Shown here piece after piece: positions 1-7,319 of a DNA stretch of 7,979 nucleotides. The position numbers were made by a program, and so were the translations under genes. Origin of the DNA: an uncultured Slackia sp. (GTDB taxonomy: Bacteria > Actinomycetota > Coriobacteriia > Coriobacteriales > Eggerthellaceae); the NCBI GenBank assembly GCA_900553775.1, contig USEZ01000090.1:1-7979 (forward strand), written 5' to 3'. Each line of letters starts with the position of its first letter. Position 1 is the first letter of the stretch. The notes beneath the pieces were generated by a model that did no database searches, was not told where the DNA came from, and was given only the letters and a program-made list of their open reading frames with translations.

Positions 1-2881
1 GATGGGCTACACCCTGGCCGTTTCCGGCGCGGACGCCGCCGCGGGCGTGCGCGGCATGGTGCCCGTCGAGCGCGAGGCGCTCTCTCCCGCGCAGGACGGC
101 TTCAACTCGAAGGCGTCGCACGAGGAGGGCGCCGACGCCGACTACGGGATCGCGTGGGAGGACGCCACGTCGCTTTCCGGCAAGACGGTGCGCGACGGCA
201 GGCTGGTGCTCGCGGCCCCCTACGACGGCGCCGCGCCGCTCGACCCGAGCAACGCGCAGGCCGTCGTCGACCCCGAGATGGCGAAGGCCGCCGAGGCGGC
301 GGGGCTCGACTGGGAGGGCTTCGACATCACGGCGGGCGTCTCCGAGAAGCGCATGCACGGCGGCTTCGTCGTCGAGACGAAGGGCTCCGTCGAGGGCCTC
401 GTCTGGCACGACGCCGACGGCGACGGCGTGCAGGACGGCCGCGGCGAGCGCGAGCCGGGCGTTTCCGGACGCACGGTGCGCCTGTCCCAGTACTATCTGG
501 ACGATGCGGGCGCGTGGGTCGAAAATACCGCGTTCGCGCAGCGCACCGCAACCACCGGCGCCGATGGACGCTACGGGTTCGCCGACCTGCCCGCGTCGGT
601 CTCCTTCGACGAAGACGGCGCGCCGCTTGCGCCGGGCGACGCCGCGGCCACCGACGTACGCCGCCTGGCTGCTTACCGCGTCGATATCGACGTGCCCGAG
701 GGCGAGGCGGCCACCCGTCTGTGGGCGGGCGACGACGTGTCGAAAGACTCCGACGCCGTCGTGCTCGATGCGCGCCATGCCTCCTTGCGCGAGAGCTACG
801 CCTCGAAAACGGCGGGCGAACAGCGCCGCGACGGCTATGCCATCGTGGCGGCGGCGGACGAAAACGGTGCGGCCTCCTACGACGGCATCTCCTACGATGT
901 GCTGCATGCTTCGAAGGAAGCCGTCCGCGCGGGCGACGCCGGCATGGTGGAAGCGCGCGAGTCGGCATCGATCGAAGGCGCCGTATGGCGCGACGCCGAC
1001 GGCGACGGCCTGCAGAACGAGTTCGTCGAATGGGCGGCCGCATCGGCTTCGGGCGGCAGCGCAGCCGATCCCGGCATCGACGGCGTGGAGGTGGTGCTCG
1101 ACCGCTACATCGTCGAAGGCGGCGCATGGGTGCTTGAGGCCGAAGACTTCGCGCGTGCGACAACCGCTGCGGGAACGGATGCCTCGCTCGGCGTCGAGCA
1201 TGCGGGCGTCTATCGCTTCGACGGCCTTGCCGCCTGGTCGTTCGACCAGGACACGGGTACGTACGTGCCTTACGGCTACCGCGTGCGCCTGGCCGATCCC
1301 GCCGCGCTCGATGGCGTCCCTTCGCCGGTGCGCGTCGGCACCGACGCCTCGATCGACTCGGACCTTCATGAAGAAGGCATGCTCGTCGACGAGGCGGCGG
1401 GAGAGCGCCTTGTGCTGATGGAGCGGGCCGTGTCGGGAGCTCCCGGCTGCGTGGAGGTTCCGGTGCCCGAGGGCGGTGTCGCGTCCTACCATCCGTTGCT
1501 GCTGCGCGATGCCGCCGACGTCGATGCGGGCGTGGCCGAACGCGGCGGTGCCGGCGGCGGCGACGTTGAGGCCGAAACGGCGTCGATCGAGGGCGTCGCA
1601 TGGCGCGATGCCGACAAAGACGGCGTACGCGATGCGCAGGAGGAACCGCTTGCCGGCGTGGAGGTGGAGCTTTCCCGCTACCGTTGGGTGCCCGACGATG
1701 TCCGCGAAGACGCCGCATGGCAGTTCGACGCCGCTTTCGCGGCCGAAGCCGAGCGCACGGCCGTGACCGACGCCGAGGGCCGCTACGTGTTCGAGGGCCT
1801 TCCGGCGACGGCGGTTTCTGCCGCGGGAGGCGCATCCGGCGCGGTGGTTTACGGCTATCGCGTCAACGTGACGGCGTTCGACGACGCGCTTGCGCCCACC
1901 GCGGCCGATCGCGGCGACGACCCTTCGCGCGACAGCGATCTGGACGCATCGACCACGCGCCTTGTGCCCGACGATGCCCGCGGCGGCCTGACGGTGCTTG
2001 CCGGCGACGCCGAAGGCGCGGCGGCAGCGGCCGCAGGCCCGGATGGGCTTTATGCGACCGATGCCGCTTGCGATCGCGCAGGCGGCGATGCCGGCTTCAT
2101 CGAGCCTGCATCCGCTTCGGTGGAAGGCCGTACGTGGGTCGACGACGACGGCGACGGCGCGCAGGATGCCTTCGAGCGCGCGCTGCCGGGCCTGCCGTTG
2201 ACGCTCGAACGCAGGCCGCTTGCGCCGGCCGAGCTCGCCGAGGGCTTCGGCGAGCTGCACGGCGACGGCGCGCCCGGAAGCGGCCTCGATGCCGCGGGCG
2301 AGCCGCTTGCGGCGGGCGAGCCCGCACGTCCGTACGCCTCCGGCTCCGCATCCGTCTGGGAGCAGGCGGGCTTCGCGGAGTCGGGAATCGACGGCTCCTA
2401 CCGGTTCGAGGGTCTGCCCGCCTTCGACGAGGACGGCGTGCCTTACGCCTACCGCGTGACCGTCGAGCCGCCTGAAGGCGCATCGCTCGTACCGGTCGAT
2501 GCTCTTGGCGTGCCGGACGATTTGGACAACGAGCTCGGCGAGCTTCCCGGCGAAGCCCCGCGTGCGGGCACCGCGCCGCTGACGGCCGCGCTTATTGCCG
2601 AAGGGGCCAGCGCCTACGGCCAGGCGTATCGCTACGACGAGGCGGCCCGCTGGGCGCGCGAGCTCGGCAACCCGGTCGATCTGGGCATGCGGTTCGAACC
2701 CGCTCAGGACGAGCCTGCGGCCCCGGGCGAAGGCAAGCCGACGTTGCCTGCGTGGCCTTTCCCGACGACGGGCGATCCGCTGGGCGTGCTTTTGGCGGTG
2801 CTCACGACGGTGGCCGTTGCGACGGCGGCGCTTTTCGCGGCGGCGCGCCGCAGAGCGCGTGAGCGCAGGCCGCGCGACTAG
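1..2881 (+). CDS. Large SdrD-B-type repeat surface protein, sortase-anchored, 5'-partial
   Basis: This is the C-terminal part (959 visible residues) of a long extracellular protein, probably a cell-wall-anchored adhesin or stalk. The ATG at base 2 is unlikely to be the true start: the window opens inside a module and no ribosome site or signal peptide is visible. Four complete modules begin at about residues 129, 323, 528 and 706. Each has SxEGxxW, then a calcium-type loop such as DADGDGVQD (137-145), a YxF-x-GL(P/A)A motif (Y191, Y404, Y595, Y800), a YRV strand (around 225, 426, 619 and 817), and usually DSD (249, 452, 644). Modules close with a DAG-like motif. The protein is strongly acidic with few lysines. 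It ends with FPTTGD (920-925), a hydrophobic stretch (926-948) and the tail RRRARERRPRD. The SdrD-B assignment is from motif recognition; the ligand is unknown. No sortase gene is in the window. Confidence 0.88.
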   Translation, partial: MGYTLAVSGADAAAGVRGMVPVEREALSPAQDGFNSKASHEEGADADYGIAWEDATSLSGKTVRDGRLVLAAPYDGAAPLDPSNAQAVVDPEMAKAAEAAGLDWEGFDITAGVSEKRMHGGFVVETKGSVEGLVWHDADGDGVQDGRGEREPGVSGRTVRLSQYYLDDAGAWVENTAFAQRTATTGADGRYGFADLPASVSFDEDGAPLAPGDAAATDVRRLAAYRVDIDVPEGEAATRLWAGDDVSKDSDAVVLDARHASLRESYASKTAGEQRRDGYAIVAAADENGAASYDGISYDVLHASKEAVRAGDAGMVEARESASIEGAVWRDADGDGLQNEFVEWAAASASGGSAADPGIDGVEVVLDRYIVEGGAWVLEAEDFARATTAAGTDASLGVEHAGVYRFDGLAAWSFDQDTGTYVPYGYRVRLADPAALDGVPSPVRVGTDASIDSDLHEEGMLVDEAAGERLVLMERAVSGAPGCVEVPVPEGGVASYHPLLLRDAADVDAGVAERGGAGGGDVEAETASIEGVAWRDADKDGVRDAQEEPLAGVEVELSRYRWVPDDVREDAAWQFDAAFAAEAERTAVTDAEGRYVFEGLPATAVSAAGGASGAVVYGYRVNVTAFDDALAPTAADRGDDPSRDSDLDASTTRLVPDDARGGLTVLAGDAEGAAAAAAGPDGLYATDAACDRAGGDAGFIEPASASVEGRTWVDDDGDGAQDAFERALPGLPLTLERRPLAPAELAEGFGELHGDGAPGSGLDAAGEPLAAGEPARPYASGSASVWEQAGFAESGIDGSYRFEGLPAFDEDGVPYAYRVTVEPPEGASLVPVDALGVPDDLDNELGELPGEAPRAGTAPLTAALIAEGASAYGQAYRYDEAARWARELGNPVDLGMRFEPAQDEPAAPGEGKPTLPAWPFPTTGDPLGVLLAVLTTVAVATAALFAAARRRARERRPRD
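386..2452 (+). repeat. Four tandem SdrD-B-like protein modules with Asp-rich loops
   Basis: The coding sequence holds four diverged modules spaced 194, 205 and 178 residues apart (starts S129, S323, S528, S706). The loops are DADGDGVQD, DADGDGLQN, DADKDGVRD and DDDGDGAQD, with Asp at loop positions 1, 3 and 5 and Asp or Asn at 9, as expected for calcium-binding loops of Sdr B domains. The segment before residue 129 looks like the second half of another module, with a YTLAV strand near the left edge and HGGFVVE at 119-125. The copies differ widely at DNA level, so this is an old domain duplication, not a recent DNA repeat. Confidence 0.8.
2759..2878 (+). other. C-terminal cell-wall sorting signal (FPTTG type)
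   Basis: Residues 920-959 of the surface protein form the three-part sorting signal: FPTTGD, about 23 hydrophobic residues (PLGVLLAVL to ALFAAA), and an 11-residue tail with seven arginines. A short Pro/Ala/Gly/Glu linker (about residues 903-913) precedes it, as is usual for a wall-spanning segment. In the LPXTG family sortase would cut between Thr923 and Gly924; Phe in place of the usual Leu is a variant. The same residues could act as a plain membrane anchor if no sortase accepts this motif. Confidence 0.8.
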
Positions 2882-3019
2882 GCTTTTCGCGGCGAGTGCC
2901 GTTCGGCCTTAAACGCGAAGGAGGCGAGTCCCCTGCCGGGGCTCGCCTCCTTCGTTTTTCCGAGCTATAAGCGCCGGTTTCATTTTCCAGGCCCGCCGGC
3001 GCAAGCGGGCGCGTGTCGC
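2882..3019. other. Convergent intergenic region
   Basis: This 138-base gap separates the stops of the surface-protein gene and sufU. Apart from the strong terminator at 2916-2959, it holds a small hairpin (GCCCGC at 2991-2996 with GCGGGC at 3005-3010) that has no T run on either strand. I see no promoter or small gene here. Confidence 0.7.
2916..2959 (+). terminator. Rho-independent terminator of the surface-protein gene
   Basis: A near-perfect inverted repeat (left arm 2916-2933, right arm 2938-2954) encloses a four-base loop TGCC, with one T (2929) bulged or wobble-paired. The right arm runs straight into TTTTT (2955-2959). It begins 35 bases after the surface-protein stop. Read on the other strand, the same stem is followed only by a short TTTAA, so it may also slow leftward transcripts from the suf operon, but more weakly. 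Confidence 0.92.
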
Positions 3020-3451
3020 TTAAGATGCCTCCGATTCGTCCAAAAGCGCTTCCAGAGTGCGCCATGCCAGCTCGGCGCATTTCACGCGCGCGGGCATGCG
3101 GGCGATCGAAGCCAGCTCGGCCGCTTCGCCGAGCGCGGCCAGCTGCGCCTGATCGAGCGCATCGCCGCGAATCATGCTCAAGAACAGCTCGCACCGATGC
3201 CGCGCCGCCTCGACCGGCTCTCCTTCGATCAGGTCGGCCATGATATCGGCCGAAGCCTGCGATACCGCGCATCCGTGCCCGGTGAAGGCCGCTTCGGCGA
3301 TCGTGCCGTCTTCGATGCGCAGCGCAAGCTCCAGCGCATCGCCGCAGCTCGGGTTGACCCCTTCGCGGGTATGCGTGGGAGCGTCCATGACGTATCGGTA
3401 ATCGGGATGGGCGTTGTGCTCCATGAGCGCCGCCGTGTAGATATCAGCCAT
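3020..3451 (-). CDS. sufU: SufU, zinc-dependent sulfur acceptor for SufS
   Basis: This 143-residue protein matches the SufU family, which accepts persulfide sulfur from SufS and passes it to the SufBCD scaffold. The zinc ligands expected from B. subtilis SufU (Cys41, Asp43, Cys66, Cys128) correspond to C36 and D38 in NPSCGD, C61 in GHGCAVSQASAD, and C125 in RVKCAELAW. The long segment between C61 and C125 is the insertion that separates SufU from IscU. An additional cysteine, C87, lies in that segment. The ATG lies inside the end of sufS, with an 8-base overlap (ATGGCTGA), and GAAAGGAC sits just upstream, so translation is probably coupled to sufS. It is the last gene of the operon. IscU is the alternative but fits less well because of the insertion and the neighbours. 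Confidence 0.96.
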   Translation of the reverse strand: MADIYTAALMEHNAHPDYRYVMDAPTHTREGVNPSCGDALELALRIEDGTIAEAAFTGHGCAVSQASADIMADLIEGEPVEAARHRCELFLSMIRGDALDQAQLAALGEAAELASIARMPARVKCAELAWRTLEALLDESEAS

Positions 3452-4691
3452 GAAACGTCCTTTCGACCGTTACAAGCGCGCGTTCGAGCGCGGCGATGTC
3501 GTTTTCGTCGTTGTACAGCGCAAACGATGCGCGTGCGCAGGGGCCGGCCCCGATCGCATCGAGCAGGGGCTGCGCGCAATGATAGCCCGCGCGCACGGCC
3601 ACGCGTTCGTTATCGAGGATGCTCGCGACATCGTGGGGGTGCACGTCGCGCACGTTGAACGAAAGCGCGCCGTGGCGCATGCGCGCATCGTGCGGTCCGA
3701 CGATGTCGACGAAGCCGAGCTGCGAGAGCATGTCGACGCATGACGCCATGAGCGCTTCTTCGCGCGCGCGGACGGCCTGCATGCCGATCGATTCGAGGTA
3801 ATCGATTCCGACGCCTGCTGCATAGATTCCCGCGCCGTCTTGCGTTCCCGCCTCGAATTTCTCAGGCACGCGCGCCCACGAGGCGCCTTCGAACGAGACG
3901 GATTCCACCATCTCGCCGCCGGTGAGGAACGGCTCGGCCGCTTCGAGCAGGGCGGCTTTTCCCCAGAGAAAGCCGATTCCGAACGGACCGTAGGCCTTGT
4001 GCGACGAGAAGGCGAAGAAATCGCAGCCGAGCGCCTCGACGTCGATATCGAGGTGGGGGACCGATTGCGCCCCGTCGACCACCAGGTATCCGCCGTGCTC
4101 GTGGACGCGGCGCGCCATTTCGGCCACGGGGTTTTCGACGCCGAGGACGTTGGAAACGTGGGCGGCGGCCACAATCTTCGTGGCGGGGCCTATCTTGGCG
4201 TCCATTTCCTCGGGGGTTATGGCTGCGTTCTCGTCGGGCTGCAAAACGACGAGTTTCGCGCCGGTTTCGCGGCAGATGCGCTGCCAGGGCACCAGATTGC
4301 TGTGGTGCTCCATCGCGGTGACGCACACCTCGTCGCCTTCATGCAGGATCGCGCCCGCGAACGAGCGGGCGGCGATATTGAGCGCCTCGCTCGTATTGCG
4401 GCATACCACCACTTCGCGCGCGTCCTTCGCGCCGATATGGCGCGCAACCTTCGCCCGTGCGGCCTGGATCGCCTCGGTGGCGCGCGCCGACAGATCGTAA
4501 AGGCCGCGCAGGGCGTTCGCATTCAGCGTCTCGTAGAAGCGCGCCTGCGCGTCGATCACGCTTCGAGGGCGCTGGGCCGTGGCGGCGCTGTCGAGAAACG
4601 CCAGGTCGGGGTTGGCGGCGAGCAAAGGGAAGTCGTCTTTGAACGGATTGGCGGATATATCGCGCGCCGCGTCGATGCTTATCGGATGCAT
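3444..4691 (-). CDS. sufS: SufS, group II cysteine desulfurase
   Basis: This 415-residue PLP enzyme removes sulfur from L-cysteine, giving alanine and an enzyme persulfide. Visible family motifs in order are LDSAATAQRP (33-42), the MEHHSNLVPWQ segment (127-137), VDGAQSVPH with D206 and Q209, the PLP lysine K232 in SSHKAYGP, and the catalytic C372 in RAGYHCAQPL. H353 in HPHDV sits 19 residues before C372, the spacing of B. subtilis SufS His342, which swaps onto the SufU zinc during sulfur transfer. That agrees with the adjacent sufU. The position two before the catalytic Cys is Tyr370, where His is common. The frame stays open far upstream, but the ATG at 4691 has AAAGGAG five bases away and gives the usual family length. 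The start overlaps the end of sufD by 13 bases. Confidence 0.97.
   Translation of the reverse strand: MHPISIDAARDISANPFKDDFPLLAANPDLAFLDSAATAQRPRSVIDAQARFYETLNANALRGLYDLSARATEAIQAARAKVARHIGAKDAREVVVCRNTSEALNIAARSFAGAILHEGDEVCVTAMEHHSNLVPWQRICRETGAKLVVLQPDENAAITPEEMDAKIGPATKIVAAAHVSNVLGVENPVAEMARRVHEHGGYLVVDGAQSVPHLDIDVEALGCDFFAFSSHKAYGPFGIGFLWGKAALLEAAEPFLTGGEMVESVSFEGASWARVPEKFEAGTQDGAGIYAAGVGIDYLESIGMQAVRAREEALMASCVDMLSQLGFVDIVGPHDARMRHGALSFNVRDVHPHDVASILDNERVAVRAGYHCAQPLLDAIGAGPCARASFALYNDENDIAALERALVTVERTFHG
3457..3464 (-). promoter_or_regulatory. Ribosome binding site of sufU
   Basis: The mRNA reads GAAAGGAC five bases before the sufU ATG, inside the last codons of sufS. It fixes the sufU start at 3451 and supports re-initiation after the sufS stop at 3446-3444. 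Confidence 0.75.
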
Positions 4692-5908
4692 AGGGGCTCC
4701 TTTCCAAGGTCGGCGTCGCGGGCGATGGACGCCACGGCGTCGCGTGCGCGATCGTCTCGGCATGCTTCGAGCGCGGCTTCGACCGTCGAACGGGCGAAGA
4801 GCGCTTCGGCGTCGGCCTGCGCAAGGCCGCGGCAGGCGAGATAGAACAGCTGTTCGGCGTTGATATGGCCGATCGTCGCGCCATGGTCGCCGGCCACGTC
4901 GTCTTCTCCGCACAAGATCACGGGGCAGCTTCGGTTGCGGGCCTTCTCGCCCACGATCAGCGCCGTTTCCTGCTCGTGGCCGTGCGCGCCCTTGCATCCG
5001 CGAATGAAGTCGATCGTCGCCTTGAGGGTTTTGACGCTTTCGCCCATGAGCACGCCGTTCGCGTTCAGGTCGCTTTCGGTGGCGCGGCCGTGATGGTCGA
5101 ATTCGTAGTTGAAGTCGCATTCGGCGTCGCCTGCGGCAAGGTAGCGCACCTGCATCCGTGCGCTGCTGCGCGCTCCGCGCAGGTCGCACGCAAGGCCCGT
5201 ATAGCTTGTACCTTCGCTCAAGGAGTAGCACGCCGCCTCGATGCGGGCGTCTTCGTCGAGCACGCATCCCGCATTATCGAGCAGCGTGCAGTTCCGGCCG
5301 CACGCCTGGATCGCGGTGAGCGAGAGGCGCGAACGTGCCGCGCAGAAAATACGCAGGCACGAGCCGCAGAATGAGGCGTCTGCATCGGCGGCGTCGAAAA
5401 GAAGCGTTATGTCGGCGCTGCTGTCTTCGGCCAAGACGACATCCACGGCGCATGCGCCGGCGCCGCCTTCGGGCTTCAGGTGCATGAAGGCGCGCGCATC
5501 CTGGGCTCCGGGCGCCGTGGCGAGCACCCTGCGCTTCGGGACGAGCTTTTCGACCAGGGCGGCTGCTTGCGCGCCCGAGCCTGTCCGAAACGAGGCTGCG
5601 ACGTCATGCGCCGCTTCCCGGCGGGCGAGGCGGCGCTGGTATTCCGACAGCGCGGGCGCATCGAGCCCTTCGGCCGGCTCGCCCTTGCCGTCCTGTCGCA
5701 CGGGCGAACCCATGCGCGCCTGCAGGTCCGCAAGCGCCTCGTCGAAGGCGTCGGCGCGAGGTTGTCCGACGAAGCCTTCGACGTCGATGGCGGCGGCAAG
5801 CGCCCGGTCGGGCAGCTTTTCGGGCAGAAGCGCCCGGTTCATACGAAGCCGGTGCCAGGTGGGAGCGGGCATCGCGTTCACCTGGCGCGAGGCGATGTCG
5901 ATCGTCAT
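4679..5908 (-). CDS. sufD: SufD, Fe-S cluster assembly scaffold subunit
   Basis: This 409-residue protein is the SufD partner of SufB in the SufBC2D scaffold. The best-conserved part is C-terminal: KTLKATIDFIRGCKGAHGH (293-311), then ILCGEDDVAGDHGATIGHIN (331-350) and EQLFYLACRG (352-361). H342 in DHGAT corresponds to the E. coli SufD histidine (His360) needed for cluster formation. The N-terminal NAMPAPTWHRLRMN (11-24) is also typical. The protein is unusually rich in cysteine (16 residues), including C181, C184, C189, C203, C207 and C215 in the middle of the predicted beta-helix. The ATG at 5908 overlaps the sufB stop as ATGA and has GGAAGGAG seven bases upstream, although the frame is open far beyond it. 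A SufB identity is excluded by the neighbouring longer SufB. Confidence 0.95.
   Translation of the reverse strand: MTIDIASRQVNAMPAPTWHRLRMNRALLPEKLPDRALAAAIDVEGFVGQPRADAFDEALADLQARMGSPVRQDGKGEPAEGLDAPALSEYQRRLARREAAHDVAASFRTGSGAQAAALVEKLVPKRRVLATAPGAQDARAFMHLKPEGGAGACAVDVVLAEDSSADITLLFDAADADASFCGSCLRIFCAARSRLSLTAIQACGRNCTLLDNAGCVLDEDARIEAACYSLSEGTSYTGLACDLRGARSSARMQVRYLAAGDAECDFNYEFDHHGRATESDLNANGVLMGESVKTLKATIDFIRGCKGAHGHEQETALIVGEKARNRSCPVILCGEDDVAGDHGATIGHINAEQLFYLACRGLAQADAEALFARSTVEAALEACRDDRARDAVASIARDADLGKEPLCIR
4697..4703 (-). promoter_or_regulatory. Ribosome binding site of sufS
   Basis: The mRNA reads AAAGGAG followed by CCCCT and the ATG. It lies within the last sense codons of sufD and decides the sufS start, because the reading frame continues open for more than 500 bases upstream. 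Confidence 0.85.
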
Positions 5909-7314
5909 CCGATCGCTCCTTCCATTTCGAGTTTGATGAGGTTGTTCATTTCCACGGCGTATTCGAGCGGGAGCTCCTTGCCCACCGGGTCGGCGAAGCC
6001 GTTGACCACCATGGTGCGCGCCTCTTCTTCGGCGATGCCCCTGCTCATGAGGTAGAACACGGTGTCGTCGCCGATGCGGCCGATTGTGGCCTCGTGGCCG
6101 ATGTCGACATGCTTGCAGCGGATGTCCATGGCGGGAATCGTGTCGGCGCGGCTTGCATCGTCGAGCATGAGCGACTGGCACGATACGCTTGCGCCGGCGC
6201 CGTAGGCTTGTTCGGTCGCCACGATCGACGAGCGGAAGGTCGAGATGCCGCCGCCTTTCGAAATCGATTTGGTCTGAATCGAGGCGGACGTCTCGGGCGC
6301 GGCCAATACCACCTTGCACCCGGTGTCGAGATTCTGGGACGTGCCCGCGAAGGTGATGCCCGTGAAGGTGCAGCTGCTTTTCCTGCCGGCGAGCACCGAC
6401 ATGGGGTAGAGGTATCCCACATGGCTGCCGAACGATCCGCTGACCCAGTCGACCGATCCGCCTTCTTCGACCAGCGCGCGCTTGGTGTTGAGGTTGTACA
6501 TGTTCTTCGACCAGTTCTCGATCGTCGAATAGCGCAGCCGCGCGCCTTTGCCCACGAACAGCTCGACGCAGCCTGCATGCAGGTTCGCCACGTTGTATTT
6601 GGGCGCCGAGCATCCCTCGATGAAATGAAGCTCGGCGCCGTCTTCCACGATGATCAGCGTGTGCTCGAATTGGCCTGCGCCTTTGGCATTGAGGCGGAAA
6701 TAGCTTTGCAACGGGAAGTCGAGCCTGGTGTTCGCGGGCACGTAGACGAAGCTTCCGCCCGACCACACCGCGCCGTGCAACGCCGCGAATTTGTGGTCGG
6801 AAGGCGGCACGAGCGACATGAACCTGCTGCGGATCAGATCGGCGTATTCGCCCTTGAGCGCCTCTTCGATGCCCGAATACACGATACCCATCTTGGCGGC
6901 CGATTCCTGCACGCTGTGATACACCAGCTCGGAGTCGTATTGGGCGCCTACGCCCGCCAGATATGCGCGCTCGGCTTCGGGGATGCCCAGCCGGTCGAAC
7001 GTGGTCTTGATGTCGTCGGGCACGCTTTCCCAGTCGCTTTTCTGCTCGGTGTCGGGCTTGACGTAGGTCACGATATGGTCCATGTCGAGCCCGTCGAGGG
7101 CGGGACCCCAGTCGGGAGCGGGCATGTTCTTATAGGCCTCGAGCGATTTCAGGCGGAATTCGAGCATCCAATCGGGCTCGTCTTTCTTGCGGGATATCTC
7201 TTCGACGATCGCGGGCGTCAACCCGGCGTCGACGCGCTCGAAGCCTGCGTCGTCGAAGCGGAAATCGTACATGCTGAGATCGATGTCGGCGACTTCGGTT
7301 CGGTTTTCGGCCAT
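5905..7314 (-). CDS. sufB: SufB, Fe-S cluster assembly scaffold subunit
   Basis: This 469-residue protein is the core scaffold on which sulfide and iron are assembled. It fits the SufB family over its whole length: the N-terminal helical part (1-150), then the beta-helix with FVYVPANTRLDFPLQSYFR (189-207), FIEGCSAPKY (231-240), a SQNLDTGCKVVLAAPETSAS stretch (326-345) and FRSSIVATEQAY (360-371). The C-terminal core contains C400 in DIRCKHVDIGHEATIGRIGDD, followed by FYLMSRGI and VVNGFADPV. C400 aligns by motif with E. coli SufB Cys405, and C235 probably with Cys254; both are sulfur-transfer positions. Other cysteines are C249, C315, C333 and C379. The ATG at 7314 follows the sufC stop by 8 bases and has GGTAGGTG five bases upstream. 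An upstream in-frame ATG at 7395 lies within sufC and encodes an Arg-rich leader foreign to the family. Confidence 0.97.
   Translation of the reverse strand: MAENRTEVADIDLSMYDFRFDDAGFERVDAGLTPAIVEEISRKKDEPDWMLEFRLKSLEAYKNMPAPDWGPALDGLDMDHIVTYVKPDTEQKSDWESVPDDIKTTFDRLGIPEAERAYLAGVGAQYDSELVYHSVQESAAKMGIVYSGIEEALKGEYADLIRSRFMSLVPPSDHKFAALHGAVWSGGSFVYVPANTRLDFPLQSYFRLNAKGAGQFEHTLIIVEDGAELHFIEGCSAPKYNVANLHAGCVELFVGKGARLRYSTIENWSKNMYNLNTKRALVEEGGSVDWVSGSFGSHVGYLYPMSVLAGRKSSCTFTGITFAGTSQNLDTGCKVVLAAPETSASIQTKSISKGGGISTFRSSIVATEQAYGAGASVSCQSLMLDDASRADTIPAMDIRCKHVDIGHEATIGRIGDDTVFYLMSRGIAEEEARTMVVNGFADPVGKELPLEYAVEMNNLIKLEMEGAIG
5916..5923 (-). promoter_or_regulatory. Ribosome binding site of sufD
   Basis: The mRNA reads GGAAGGAG seven bases before the sufD ATG. 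It lies inside the final codons of sufB and decides the start at 5908 in a frame that is open for over 850 bases upstream. Confidence 0.85.
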
Positions 7315-7319
7315 GACGT

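Noticed and set aside
2..4. ATG at base 2 as the true start of the surface protein
   Set aside because: The sequence after it lacks a signal peptide and begins in the middle of a module, so the gene most likely continues beyond the left edge.
327..1835. A 502-codon open frame on the - strand opposite the surface-protein gene, and a 327-codon one in another + frame (154-1137)
   Set aside because: Both give Arg/Pro-rich translations without any family motif, as expected for shadow frames of GC-rich coding DNA. The overlapping + frame has clear domain repeats and a sorting signal.
386..2452. CnaB-type domains with internal isopeptide bonds
   Set aside because: The first strand of each module lacks the lysine needed for the bond, and the Asp-rich loop fits SdrD-B modules better.
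2991..3010. A hairpin GCCCGC/GCGGGC just past the sufU stop as a suf terminator
   Set aside because: The stem is only six pairs and, read leftward, is followed by CTGGAAAATG instead of a U run.
3840..4844. A 334-codon + strand open frame opposite sufS
   Set aside because: It is the antisense shadow of SufS; the - strand product carries all catalytic residues of the desulfurase.
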